Assembly: GCA_964017195.1 (NCBI GenBank)
Contig: OZ024897.1
Coordinates: forward strand, 33,642,536 to 33,706,535
Direction of reading: 5' to 3'
Source: Siderastrea radians
Lineage: Eukaryota > Cnidaria > Anthozoa > Scleractinia > Rhizangiidae
DNA length: 64,000 nucleotides
Below are positions 7,412 to 17,340 of this stretch, piece after piece (position 1 is the stretch's first letter; the number at the start of each line of letters is the position of its first letter). A model generated the notes under the pieces. The model did no database searches. It was given only the letters and a program-made list of their open reading frames with translations, and was not told the DNA's origin. The translations under genes were made by a program, and so were the position numbers.

Positions 7412-8361
7412 AAAGGCCGTCGAGTGAAGAAAACTGGCAAGAAAAATTAGCTGATGAGCTTCATAAACCGATAAAGCGTAACTTCACCCGGCGGCGGGTA
7501 ATTGTAAACCATATTGACGGGATATGGTGTTCAGATATCGTTGAGATGCAAAAATTCAGTCGGTGGAATAAGGGTTACAGATATCTTCTCATGGTACTCG
7601 ATGTGTTTAGTAAATACGGTTGGATTGTCCCATTGAAGGATAAAAAAGGTGAAACTGTTGCTCAAGCATTCAAAACAATATTCAAAGAGGGGCGTAAACC
7701 GGAATATCTTTGGACTGATAAAGGGAAAGAGTATTACAACAAACATGTTAAGGAACTACTTGATAAGAATAAAATAACCTTGTACTCAACTGAGAATGAG
7801 GAAAAGTCGTCAGTTTGCGAAAGATGGAACCGTACAATTAAAACTAATATGTGGAAACAGTTTACTGTTCAGGGGAATACACAGTATCTTGACATGCTAC
7901 CAAAATTAGTGAAACAGTATAACAACACCAGACATTCAAGCACAAAGATGACGCCCACGGAAGCAAGCAAAAAGAAAAATGAAGGAGTTGTTTACTTTAA
8001 CCTTTTCGGTGATATTAAGCCAATCTCAACAAAGTCAAAGTTCAAAGTTGGTGATAAGGTTAGAATATCTAAGTACAAACGTCCTGTTTTTGACAAAGGA
8101 TACACAGCCAATTGGACAGAAGAAGTTTTTACAGTCGACAAGATACAATACACCAATCCGATCACTTACAGACTCAAAGATCTCAGTGGTGAGGAGATAT
8201 CAGGTTCTTTTTATGAACAGGAGATGCAAAAGGCTGTTCAAGACGTTTACCGTATTGAGAAAGTAATTCGACGAGACGCTCGAAAAGGTAAAGCTTTGGT
8301 AAAGTGGAGTGGTTACCCGGAAAAATTTAATTCATGGGTAGATATTAACGATCTGATGTGA
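7408..8361 (+). CDS. rve-family integrase with C-terminal chromodomain
   Basis: An integrase that inserts the element DNA. The RNase H-like core carries the DDE triad: Asp in IWCSDIVEM (near 7535), Asp in LWTDKGKEY and Glu in SSVCERWNRT, 33 residues later. The C-terminal 40 residues (YRIEKVIRR, ALVKWSGYPEKFNSWV) form a chromodomain, expected to steer insertion to marked chromatin. The only usable ATG (7546) lies after the first catalytic Asp, so an enzyme started there should be dead. The frame is open upstream to the stop at 7375-7377 and overlaps the PLA2 gene, which points to -1 frameshifting at 7402-7408 or to a non-AUG start. Confidence 0.88.
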   Translation: MKRPSSEENWQEKLADELHKPIKRNFTRRRVIVNHIDGIWCSDIVEMQKFSRWNKGYRYLLMVLDVFSKYGWIVPLKDKKGETVAQAFKTIFKEGRKPEYLWTDKGKEYYNKHVKELLDKNKITLYSTENEEKSSVCERWNRTIKTNMWKQFTVQGNTQYLDMLPKLVKQYNNTRHSSTKMTPTEASKKKNEGVVYFNLFGDIKPISTKSKFKVGDKVRISKYKRPVFDKGYTANWTEEVFTVDKIQYTNPITYRLKDLSGEEISGSFYEQEMQKAVQDVYRIEKVIRRDARKGKALVKWSGYPEKFNSWVDINDLM

Positions 8362-8401
8362 AAATGAATTTAAAAAAAATATTGCATTAAATAAAAATAA
8401 A
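8362..8401 (+). promoter_or_regulatory. AT-rich leader with AAAAAATATTGCATT, copy 1
   Basis: The motif TTTAAAAAAAATATTGCATT precedes an ATAAA-rich run and the ATG at 8402. The same core is found before the polymerase gene (8753-8782) but not before the capsid-type genes, so it may mark a separate, replication-type transcription class. Confidence 0.4.
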
Positions 8402-8713
8402 ATGACAAAATTTTTAACTTATCAAGAAATGCGTAGAATGGCTGTGAGTAAAAAAATAAAAAATGCTGAAAAGCTCTCAAAAGCAGAACTGGGAAAAGTA
8501 TTAAATCTTGATGAAGAATTGTATAACAGACCAAGTAACGCAAAGGAGGTGCTGATTACCAATGTTGATACACAGGTTGTTACAAAATGTAAAAGCATCT
8601 ATCAGTGTGCAAAAGTGTTGGGAAAAAAGCATGGTTCGATTCAGTATTTCGCAAATTGTGGAAATGCATTTGTGGATAAGGATGGAAATAAAGTCAGATT
8701 GTCTTTTGCTTAA
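8402..8713 (+). CDS. Small protein, possible DNA-binding
   Basis: A 103-residue basic protein. The N-terminal half (MTKFLTYQEMRRMAVSKKI, KLSKAELGKVL) is helical and slightly SAP-like. The C-terminal half (KCKSIYQCAKVLGKKHGSI, then FVDKDGNKVRLSF) resembles the helix-turn-helix NUMOD1-type modules seen near nucleases. I do not recognise a named family. It sits between integrase and polymerase with the same leader motif as the polymerase, which suggests a role in replication or regulation. That is inference. Confidence 0.6.
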   Translation: MTKFLTYQEMRRMAVSKKIKNAEKLSKAELGKVLNLDEELYNRPSNAKEVLITNVDTQVVTKCKSIYQCAKVLGKKHGSIQYFANCGNAFVDKDGNKVRLSFA

Positions 8714-8758
8714 ACTTTTTTCATTTCACGTTTTACGAAATGAAAAAATAGTTTAAAA
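8714..8758 (+). terminator. Hairpin with T/A arms between small protein and polymerase genes
   Basis: TTTTTTCATTTC pairs with GAAATGAAAAAA around a 9-base loop, with TAAAC / TAGTTTA extending the stem. It lies directly after a stop codon. It could serve as a transcript end or processing hairpin. Confidence 0.4.
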
Positions 8759-8782
8759 AATATTGCATTCAATAAATAAGAA
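8753..8782 (+). promoter_or_regulatory. AT-rich leader with AAAAAATATTGCATT, copy 2
   Basis: Repeats the core TTTAAAAAATATTGCATT found at 8370-8392, followed by ATAAATAAG and the polymerase ATG at 8783. Confidence 0.4.
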
Positions 8783-11700
8783 ATGAACAAAGCTAGTTTG
8801 AAGAAAATTAGTAGATCAAATCAGTTTATTAAAATGCTTCTGAATCAAAAGAAAATAAAGCCAGTTCCAACACCAAGACAACACCCTAGCTTATTTGGTA
8901 AAGTACCTGAGATTAACATCCCCATCCTCAAACCAACAGTTGTCAAAACAACACTCAATAAGCTACCAAATGTGATTCAAAAAACAACTGAAAACGTAAT
9001 TAATTGGGAAGAGTGGTTGGAAAATGCTGATAAAGTCATTGAAGAGCAAAATAAAAAAAATATCAAATGGAAAAAGTGGTTGGAAAATATTTATAAATCA
9101 GTTGAACCAACTTTCAAACAGAAAGAAAAAGCCCTTCGAGGGTATACAAGATCATATGAAGTTGGTCTCACAAACAAACAAGACCCATTAATTCAACTTC
9201 AGAAGACCCGTTCAGTAATTAAGAACAATCTATTAAAGATTTTAAATGAAATGAAAGGCTTGAAATTCAATGAAACGTTGAAGATTAAGTTTGAAAAACA
9301 GAATGGAGATGAGTTGATTGAAGAGAACGCTTATTTGAATGCAGAAAAACAAACAGTAACAAACGACGCAGAGATTGCAGAATTGTTGCAGATAACACAA
9401 CAACAGATTCTAAATAAGATTCAGAAATGGATTTCAAAAGGATCAGGATGGACTATCAAATCAGTTGATGGTCATTTCATCAATGTTATAAAGTACAGAC
9501 CACTCAGAGGTTTTTCATATATTCCATTACCCAAAGAGTTGCAGCACCCAGCCAAAGGGATTATAAACATGAAAAATAATGACAATGAATGTTTTCGTTG
9601 GTGCCACATTCGTCACCTCTTGCCACAGAATGAACATCCAGAGAGAATAAAAAAGTGTGATAAAAAATATGTGGAAAAATTGGATTACTCAGGAATTGAG
9701 TTCCCCGTTTCTGTAAAACAATACAACAAAATAGAGAAACAGAATAATATTCGTGTTAATGTCTTCGGTTATGAAGAAAATCAACCGTATCCAATTTACG
9801 TTTCAAAAGAAAAGTTTAACTCTTGTTTGAATCTACTCTTAATAACCGAAGGAGAGGTGGGACATTATTGTTTATTAAAGGACTTTAATAAATTCATGTA
9901 CAATCAAACGAAGCACAAGGGAAGAAAGCATTTCTGTATGTACTGTTTTCAATGTTTTAGCTCTGAAAGGGTATTAAATAATCATACAGTCGATTGTGTT
10001 ATAATTAATGGGAAACAAGCCATTAAAATGCCAGAACCTGGATCAAAAATTGCATTCACAAATTATCGCAAACAGTTACCAGCACCTTTTGTGATTTATG
10101 CTGATTTTGAAGCCATCACCGAAAAAGTTTCACAAAAAAAATCTCACACCGAGCAATATCAAAAACATACAGCTTGTGGATATGGTTATAAAGTTGTTTG
10201 CTGTTATGACGATAATTTTTCAAAACCAACCAAAATTTACAGAGGAGAAATGACCATTCACAAGTTTATGAAAGACATGTTAGCCGAAGTTGAATATTGT
10301 CAAGAGATTGTAAAAACCCACTTTACAAAACCTCTCAAAATGACAGATGAGGATGAGGAAAGTTTCCAAAGAGCTAAAGAATGCCACATCTGCAAGAAAC
10401 CTTTTGGTAAAAATGAGAATGGAGTAAGAAATGTTGGAGGAAGAAATATTAAAAAGATTAAAATAAAAAATGTCAAAGTAAGGGATCACTGTCATGTCAC
10501 CGGTAAATACAGAGGCGCAGCACACGCAAGTTGTAATCTAAATTTTAAATTAACCGATAAAATACCTGTGGTGTTTCACAATCTCAAGGGATATGACAGT
10601 CACTTTATAATGCAAGAGATTGGTAATATTGCGAAAAAGCATATTTATTTTGATGAAAAGAAAAAGAAATATTATGACGTGGACATAAACGTCATTCCCC
10701 ACAACATGGAGAAATACATGGCCTTCATGTTGGGTTATAACCTTGTGTTCATCGACAGCTTTCAATTTATGAGCTCGTCATTGAGTAATTTGGTGAATAA
10801 TCTTCCAACCGAGGCGTTCAAACACACGGGACGAGTATTTCAAGATGAACAATTAAGTTTGATGACAAAGAAAGGTGTCTATCCTTATGACTATATGGAT
10901 AGTTTCGAAAAGTTCGAAGATGACAAGTTGCCGAAAAAAGAAGATTTCTTCAGTATTATGAATAATGAACATATCACAGATGAAGAGTATCAACATGCGC
11001 AGAATGTTTGGGATGAATTTGGTTTATCATCCATGGGGGGGTATCACGACCTATATCTCAAATCGGATATTTTGTTATTGGCCGATGTTTTTGAAAATTT
11101 TCGCAAAACATGTCAACAATACTATGAGCTGGATCCCGCCCACTATTTCACAACCCCGGGTTTGAGTTGGGACGCAATGTTGAAGACGACTGAGACTAAA
11201 TTGGAGCTAATGAGTGATGTTGATATGTTTCAATTCATTGAAAAAGGGATGCGCGGTGGAATCAGTTACATTGCCAACAGATACGGAAAAGCGAATAACA
11301 AGTATATGAAAAACTATAATCCAGAGGAGGTATCAAAACACATCATGTATTTGGACGCAAACAATTTATATGGTTGGGCGATGAGCCAACATCTTCCAAC
11401 AGGTGGGTTTAAATGGTTGATGGAAGAAGAGGTAAATTTATTCAAGTATAATGATGAGTCTGAAAAAGGATTAATATTGGAGGTTGATTTGGAATATCCA
11501 GAGGAGTTGCATGATCTCCACAATGACTATCCACTGGCGTCAGAAAAAATCAAAGTGAGTGAAGGTATGTTGTCACCATATTGCCGGGAGATTGCTGAAA
11601 AATTTGGAGTAAAGATTGGACTGGTTGAAAAGTTGGTGCCAACATTGTTTAATAAAGAGAGATATGTTTTGCATTACCGCAACTTGCAACTCTATATGTC

Positions 11701-12631
11701 TTTGGGGTTGAAATTGACGAAGATTCATAGAGCACTTGAATTCAATCAGAGTCCATGGTTGAAACCTTATATCGATTTTAACACACAAAAGAGAGCAAAG
11801 GCAAAGAACTCTTTTGAAAAGGATTTTTTCAAGTTGATGAACAATTCGGTGTTTGGAAAGACGATGGAGAATCTGAGAAAGCGACAGGACGTCAAACTTG
11901 TAACTGATGAAGAACAACTATTAAAGTGGTCTAGCAAACCGAGTTTCATAAGCTATAAAATATTTAATGAGAATTTGGTTGCTGTCCATAAAACCAAAAC
12001 AACTTTGACATTAAACAGACCGGCATATGTTGGAATGTGCATCCTAGACTTGTCAAAAACATTAATGTATGATTTTCATTACAATTACATCAAAAGTAAG
12101 TATGGTGACAAAGCTCGATTACTATTCACTGATACCGACAGTTTAATGTATGAAATTGAAGCAGATGATGTCTATCAAGATTTTTGGAAAGACAAACATC
12201 TTTTCGATAACAGTGATTATCCAAAGAATAGCCCATTTTTTGATTGCTCAAACAAGAAAGTCATTGGAAAATTCAAGGATGAAGCAGCGGGAATGCCAAT
12301 TGTGGAGTTTGTTGGTTTGAGGTCAAAAATGTATTCTTACATGAAAGACAATGAACAGGGTAGTCGCACAGCAAAGGGAATAAAAAAGAATGTGATAAAA
12401 CAAGAGTTGCAACATGATAAGTACAAGGACGTACTTTTTAATAAAAAGAAGATGCATCACGAGATGAGACTAATCAAAAGTGAAAGGCATCAAATTGGTA
12501 GCTATGTGGTGGATAAAATATCACTCAGCTGCTTTGATGATAAGAGATATATTCATGAAAATGGTGTGACAAGTTATGCATATGGTTATGAAAATGGAGA
12601 AATCTTGTGGGTAAATTTAGCTAAAGATTAA
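8783..12631 (+). CDS. Protein-primed family B DNA polymerase
   Basis: The 1,282-residue replicative polymerase of the element. Exonuclease motifs: Exo I FVIYADFEAI (about residue 437), Exo II NLKGYDSHFIM (about 600), Exo III YHDLYLKSDILLLADVFE (about 755). Polymerase motifs: A YLDANNLYGWAMS (about 855), B FFKLMNNSVFGKTMENL (about 1015), C LLFTDTDSLMYE (about 1113), then a KxY-type SKMYSY. Two extra zinc motifs are present: a C2H2-like finger HFCMYCFQCF...NHTVDC (about 386-410) and, between Exo I and Exo II, a CHICKKPF ... DHCHVTGKYRG ... CNLNF insertion of endonuclease VII/HNH type. The order is that of Polinton polymerases. The frame is intact over 3.8 kb, arguing for recent activity or selection. 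Confidence 0.93.
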   Translation: MNKASLKKISRSNQFIKMLLNQKKIKPVPTPRQHPSLFGKVPEINIPILKPTVVKTTLNKLPNVIQKTTENVINWEEWLENADKVIEEQNKKNIKWKKWLENIYKSVEPTFKQKEKALRGYTRSYEVGLTNKQDPLIQLQKTRSVIKNNLLKILNEMKGLKFNETLKIKFEKQNGDELIEENAYLNAEKQTVTNDAEIAELLQITQQQILNKIQKWISKGSGWTIKSVDGHFINVIKYRPLRGFSYIPLPKELQHPAKGIINMKNNDNECFRWCHIRHLLPQNEHPERIKKCDKKYVEKLDYSGIEFPVSVKQYNKIEKQNNIRVNVFGYEENQPYPIYVSKEKFNSCLNLLLITEGEVGHYCLLKDFNKFMYNQTKHKGRKHFCMYCFQCFSSERVLNNHTVDCVIINGKQAIKMPEPGSKIAFTNYRKQLPAPFVIYADFEAITEKVSQKKSHTEQYQKHTACGYGYKVVCCYDDNFSKPTKIYRGEMTIHKFMKDMLAEVEYCQEIVKTHFTKPLKMTDEDEESFQRAKECHICKKPFGKNENGVRNVGGRNIKKIKIKNVKVRDHCHVTGKYRGAAHASCNLNFKLTDKIPVVFHNLKGYDSHFIMQEIGNIAKKHIYFDEKKKKYYDVDINVIPHNMEKYMAFMLGYNLVFIDSFQFMSSSLSNLVNNLPTEAFKHTGRVFQDEQLSLMTKKGVYPYDYMDSFEKFEDDKLPKKEDFFSIMNNEHITDEEYQHAQNVWDEFGLSSMGGYHDLYLKSDILLLADVFENFRKTCQQYYELDPAHYFTTPGLSWDAMLKTTETKLELMSDVDMFQFIEKGMRGGISYIANRYGKANNKYMKNYNPEEVSKHIMYLDANNLYGWAMSQHLPTGGFKWLMEEEVNLFKYNDESEKGLILEVDLEYPEELHDLHNDYPLASEKIKVSEGMLSPYCREIAEKFGVKIGLVEKLVPTLFNKERYVLHYRNLQLYMSLGLKLTKIHRALEFNQSPWLKPYIDFNTQKRAKAKNSFEKDFFKLMNNSVFGKTMENLRKRQDVKLVTDEEQLLKWSSKPSFISYKIFNENLVAVHKTKTTLTLNRPAYVGMCILDLSKTLMYDFHYNYIKSKYGDKARLLFTDTDSLMYEIEADDVYQDFWKDKHLFDNSDYPKNSPFFDCSNKKVIGKFKDEAAGMPIVEFVGLRSKMYSYMKDNEQGSRTAKGIKKNVIKQELQHDKYKDVLFNKKKMHHEMRLIKSERHQIGSYVVDKISLSCFDDKRYIHENGVTSYAYGYENGEILWVNLAKD

Positions 12632-12802
12632 GGTGAAAATTTGACTGGGAATTTTTTCAGTCAAATTTGGTGAAAGTGGCAGAAGATTTTGACTGAAATT
12701 TTGGAAAATGGAAAAATTTCTCTGCTAAAATTTAACAGAAGATTTGACTGAAATTTGAGAAAATGGCTCAATACCCCCATTTTCATAACTACTATAACCA
12801 CT
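12632..12802 (+). repeat. Subterminal repeats at the element's right end
   Basis: A CAGAAGATTTTGACTGAAAT-type unit occurs at 12680 and again at 12736, each followed by GGAAAATGG or GAGAAAATGG. A related inverted pair TTTGACTGgg...cagTCAAA lies at 12650-12666. Such arrays are usual inside the terminal repeats of these elements. The exact terminus is not visible. Confidence 0.45.
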
Positions 12803-13991
12803 GTGTCATGCCTCCATGTGGCAAAGCATTCAAATAGGTGTAGATGGCTGTGCACTAAAGTGAGCCTGTGTCTTTTTATTTCTAGAGTGGTTTGCCTGTG
12901 ATTCTAATAGACGCGAGGAAAACACTCAGAAATAATGTAGAAGTAAATCATTGAGTTTCTCAGCAAACAGTCGGGTTCGTGGTACCAGCACATATACACC
13001 TTAGTGTCAGGGTTAACGTTAAGGTTATTTTCTCTTTCTTGCAAGAACACTACAATCTCCGTTAAGGCCTTGCGACACTCACAATGTTTCCTTCATTTAG
13101 CCGAATTCGGTGATAGATCTCCTACCCCTCCGTATGCAGTGTTGATTTCGCATTCCAAAGAGTGGAAAACAACATTATTTGGTGGGGGGGAGAGTGAGGG
13201 ATCGCTAGAGGCAAAACTGAGGCAGAACCATTGATATTTTGTAAACTGAGTGAAAAGAGGAAAGATTTGTGTAGATGTCCCAGGGACGTATGATGACAAT
13301 TGTGTGTTCAACATGCAATACAATTAAAACTGCCTTTGCTGTTAATACCAATTATTTATTTCACATCATTGGTGTAATCTTGATAAGATTTTTGTAAAAA
13401 TCTATGAATGGATGCGTGGAACCATTGTTATGTTGGTGAGGGATATAAGACATAAGTGAGCGTTATAAACGCAGCGCATTATAAGCGACCTGACTAAACT
13501 GAATATCGTTGCCAAGATTTAACATAGATTACATAAAGTTTGACCTTGCCGCTGCCACCAGTAAACATTTAGTGTATGCTTTCATTGTTACCAAATTCAC
13601 TGTTACCATTGTTACTTTCATTGTTACCAATACCCCATCGCATCGTCCACATAATCATTTCTGCCTTTTTCTCCGTGTGGGCAATCTCAAAGGAAGACAA
13701 GGCACCCTGCATGGGAACGCAGTTGCACGCGGGCATGGAAGTCCACGCACTCACTTTCAACAAATCAAGAGGTTTTGCATACTCGAACTATATATTCAAT
13801 CGTTTACTGTAATCGTATACTGTAATCCTATATCGTATACAGTTATACTGTAAGTACTTGTACGTGTGGACTCCAAGATGCCTCCTCGAAGCCTGGCCTG
13901 TGGGCTAAAAAAGTTGCTACTAATAATTTACACAGGTGTATGATGTTTTAAGTCTCAACGAATGATCTGATGATGTTGTTGTTGTTGTTGT

Positions 13992-14049
<58 letters not shown>

Positions 14050-14323
14050 AAGTACAACTTCAGGTTGTATGCTCACACATTAATGCGATGTACAGAAATA
14101 CCAAGCGGTGATTTCCGTGGTTACATGACTCCGTTGCAAACTGATCATCACTGTTGGCTTTTCCATGGTTTCAAACCATCAACGAATCATCGATAAAACC
14201 CTCTTCTCTTAGACGAATGCTTCCGCTATATCTGAATAATGCAATGTTAATTATTTAAAAATGGCGAAGGTTTCAACAGTGGCCGTGGCAATCAGACTAA
14301 TGTACAAATGTTGTCATTTTTAG
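12803..14323 (+). other. Non-coding stretch between element and PLBD2 exon
   Basis: No exon recognised. It is probably intron of the PLBD2-like gene, or intergenic DNA if the element has separated the gene from its 5' part. It includes a short poly-G patch near 13180 and the GTT/GAT microsatellite at 13969-14049. Confidence 0.5.
13969..14049. repeat. (GTT)n(GAT)n microsatellite
   Basis: About five GTT units run directly into about twenty GAT units. Confidence 0.95.
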
Positions 14324-15649
14324 ATACAATGACTATAAACATGATCCGCTGTCTCGCTGTAATTGTACCCCACCCTACAGCGGGGAGAATGCCATCTCTG
14401 CTCGGTCAGATTTAAACCCAGCAGATGGAAAGTATCCGTTTGGAGCACTTGGACACGCAAAACATGGAGGACTTGACGCTAAGGTAAGCGCCGTGTACAT
14501 TTTCTTGTTTTGTTTTCTTTTTGTTGTTTTGCAGACTCTCAAACAAGAGTTGCATTCGTTCATCTGCATCGGTGGAGATCACTCTTTTACTTGATTCACT
14601 GAAGTTATTTAGCGATACCAAATCAACCCTGTTAATTATCAGTATCTGGTATGAAATGGTTGTCTGGTCCGACCTGGGCAATCGATAACATTCGATAACA
14701 ATCGATAAAATTAGTTGATTGTATCGGAAATCGATAAAATCGATAAACGGATTTTCCGATATCGATTTTTATCGATTGCCCACGTCGGGTTGTCTGGCCG
14801 ACAATAAACTCACTCACGTTTAGACCACGTTTAGACCACGTGATCAAACAGTCATTATCAGACTGTTAAGAAGGTGATGTATGGCCAGTTGATTATTATT
14901 TTTCTCTGGTTATTGACCTTATTGATTAATTAAACCATGATGTCATTAGCCGTGTGAATACTCAAAACAGACTGAGATAAAATCCTCAGTTACATTGTTG
15001 GCTGATGTAAAGGTTACAGTGAAGAATTAAATAAAGTATTTATACAAAGAGCCGGAGACCGACAGAACGAGTCAATCTGTTGCATCGCCTTATTAGGTTT
15101 GTTTAGTTTCGGTAGTTCATAAAATTTCGGTATCTGCGATATCGGACCAATCATTTGGTAACTGGGTCAAATGTTGATAGCGCCAGCCTTTCAGTTTTCA
15201 GCACTGGTGCTGAATTTGTTCCAGTTCTTTCGGCCGTTGTTCATTTGCCATTTTGTACTCTTTTTTGGCCATAATAACACTCACCTGTCCTTTGTGTGCC
15301 GGTAATATGCATTTGACTTAAATACTTGCTGTTCGTCCTTACCCGGGTTACACTTTAGGTTTTAGAAATGTTAATTGTACAGTACAACCTAGTCTTCTTA
15401 TAGATATTTCCTGGACTGTATGCTCTAATAGCCATGCAGTATAAAACCGCATACACAAGTAAAGCCGGCCTTTGTTTCCTTTCTTAGATAACAAATTCAG
15501 AGCTAGTAAAAAAATACGAGTGCCTGGCAGTAAGCGGCCCTACTCATGACCAGCAGCCTGTATTCAAGTGGAGCACGTCAGGTTGGAAGAAACCCATGGG
15601 ACATCCTGACGCCTGGGACTTTGTACCCCTCAAGGTCACGTGGGAGTGA
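14324..15649 (+). CDS. PLBD2: Phospholipase B-like 2, last two exons
   Basis: The C-terminus of a lysosomal phospholipase B-like (LAMA family) hydrolase. Exon 14324-14483 follows an AG and encodes YNDYKHDPLSRCNCTPPYSG, ENAISARSDLNPADG and GHAKHGGLDAK, then a GTAAGC donor. Exon 15488-15649 encodes YECLAVSGPTHDQQPVFKWS through HPDAWDFVPLKVTWE and a TGA stop. DPLSRC, AENAISARSDLNPA, HGG(D)K and SGPT are family hallmarks close to the C-terminus of vertebrate PLBD2. The intron is phase 0. The earlier part of the gene, including the autocatalytic Cys, must lie left of the window, beyond the Polinton. A possible AATAAA is at 15803. Confidence 0.88.
14668..14787. mobile_element. MITE with ATCGATAA arrays and 9-10 bp target duplication
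   Basis: Terminal inverted repeats CCGAC.TGGGCAATCGATA, with the interior full of ATCGATAA repeats in both directions. It is flanked by GGTTGTCTGG at 14658-14667 and 14788-14797. It lies in the last PLBD2 intron. The 9-10 bp duplication suggests a Mutator-like transposase in trans. Confidence 0.8.
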
Positions 15650-17340
15650 GTCGTAAAAAAATGTTGGAGATTTTTAAAACCATTGCATAGATTAATCTAG
15701 ACGAAAGAATTCCCGTTAATTTTTGGCACTGTTTTTATTCTGAAACGCTTGTAGCGCTAATAATAAAAATGATAATATTTCCGCAGATGAAGTAGTCTCA
15801 GGGAATAAAATCATAGAATTCGTGATCCGGGACTACCAACAAAAAAGGGACAAAATTATGACTTCAAACATTTACGAGTATTTTTCTCTTTCGAAACTTA
15901 AAGAAGAAACGTGATACTCTCTAGTAATAACATATACTTTGATTCAGACCACTGAGACTCGGGAAAATATCCCTTATAATATTTGTGAGTTGTGTCAGTT
16001 CACAGAGTTTTGCATTGAGCGAATGAATATTTAGGAAATTTTTTGTAGGATAAAATGCATCTGTTGACAAGAAAATTTGTCTTTATCCAAATAACTTAAT
16101 CATAAACTACACAGTTTAATCTAGAGCAATTGTAGAGACTAAACTGTCTTTATTCAGATTATATTTTCTTGGTTTACTTAGGATGGTACACTCAAGCAGC
16201 CTTGAGTCGCAGCTTGTAACTGTTAGTTATTTACCTGGAGTAGTTGATTTGTGTCTCAAGAGAATAAAGTTTTTTTTCATGAAAAGTCTTGTGTAAAGTG
16301 CGTGATTCCAGTTGTTGCGCCTTAAGTTTTTCACAGTTATTTTTCTCACTTGCATTATAACATAATCCAACGTAAACTTGGGCCAATTTCGGGCAATTGT
16401 GCAGTTTCTGCCAAAATGTTGGCCATTCACATATAAAAATTTATTTCCCATACGCTTTTTGCCAAGCTAAGTTACCTAGAGTCAAGTGAATTTTCCCGCC
16501 GTTTCTTACGGTGTTTCAGTTCCTCTCCTGCCTGGCTTTCAGCTGATGACGTATCGTCCCATTGCCGCTAAAAGATCCAGCTGTTGAACAAGAACTAAAT
16601 GAGAAACTGTGCAACGTTCTTGTTACCGCAAAATTACTTCTGTGTCTTGGTCAGGAAAAATTAAGGGCCTGGAACAAGAGTTTTTACGGTGGTGTTTCTA
16701 GGAGTATGGAATATATAAAACAGGTGTAAGCATTGATGTCTTATAACAGATATAGGCACACAATGCGTGCAGAGCCAATGACGTTTTGTTCCGCATTATG
16801 GTGAAGTGATACCTTTGGGTCTTACAGCACTGCAGTGTACATGTGGTCCCACCCGTACCCTATCTCCCTCAACCACGCCTTTCCTTCCCCGCTTGCCGTT
16901 AATGTAACACGTCTTCGCCAGAGCAAGGAATCAGCATAATCAGTTATCATTACGCGGTATTCAAACCCGGTAACGAGCAGGCGTGACATTAAAATTGCCC
17001 GCAAAGTAAATAAAGCTCTTCATTTCCCTTTTTTTTCAAAGACAACACATTCCAACGCGTCGGTTTCTTAAATTTTTGATGTATTCAAGTCGTGAAAGGC
17101 GTGGGAAAACTAGACAATACTGCTAGCCCGAACAACTCTGTAAGCAGGCCTGGGCTATCCCGACTGCTTTACAGTAGTAATTTCTGTACTTGTCTCTTTG
17201 CACGTGACCTCGCGCCTCGGTCGATTTTTTTTCCTGGAACCGGCGAAGAAACTATGGTTGTGGACGGAAAAACCATAAGCCACTAGCTCTGCTATGTTTG
17301 GCGTTTGGCGTTGTTGTACAAACATGAATTCAGAAAAAAG
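15650..17340. other. Intergenic stretch after PLBD2
   Basis: I see no coding exon or clear repeat. It should include the PLBD2 3' UTR. Confidence 0.5.

Larger units (their letters stand above)
1..12802 (+). mobile_element. Polinton/Maverick (adintovirus-like) element, right-hand part
   Basis: A self-synthesising DNA transposon or endogenous virus, recognised from its gene set: protein-primed family B DNA polymerase, rve integrase with chromodomain, adenain-like protease, hexon-like and penton-like capsid proteins and a PLA2-like protein, all on one strand with gaps of a few to about 70 bases. The left end is outside the window. The right end is not fixed. Coding stops at 12631, followed by about 170 bases of short repeats. 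A CT dinucleotide at 12801-12802 could be the terminus, since these elements usually begin with AG and end in the complementary CT, but the opposite terminal repeat is not visible for comparison. Most reading frames are long and intact, so the copy is fairly young. No packaging ATPase is seen. Confidence 0.88.

Noticed and set aside
12661..14323. Additional PLBD2 exons between the element and 14324
   Set aside because: I searched by eye for frames with family motifs and good splice borders and found none.
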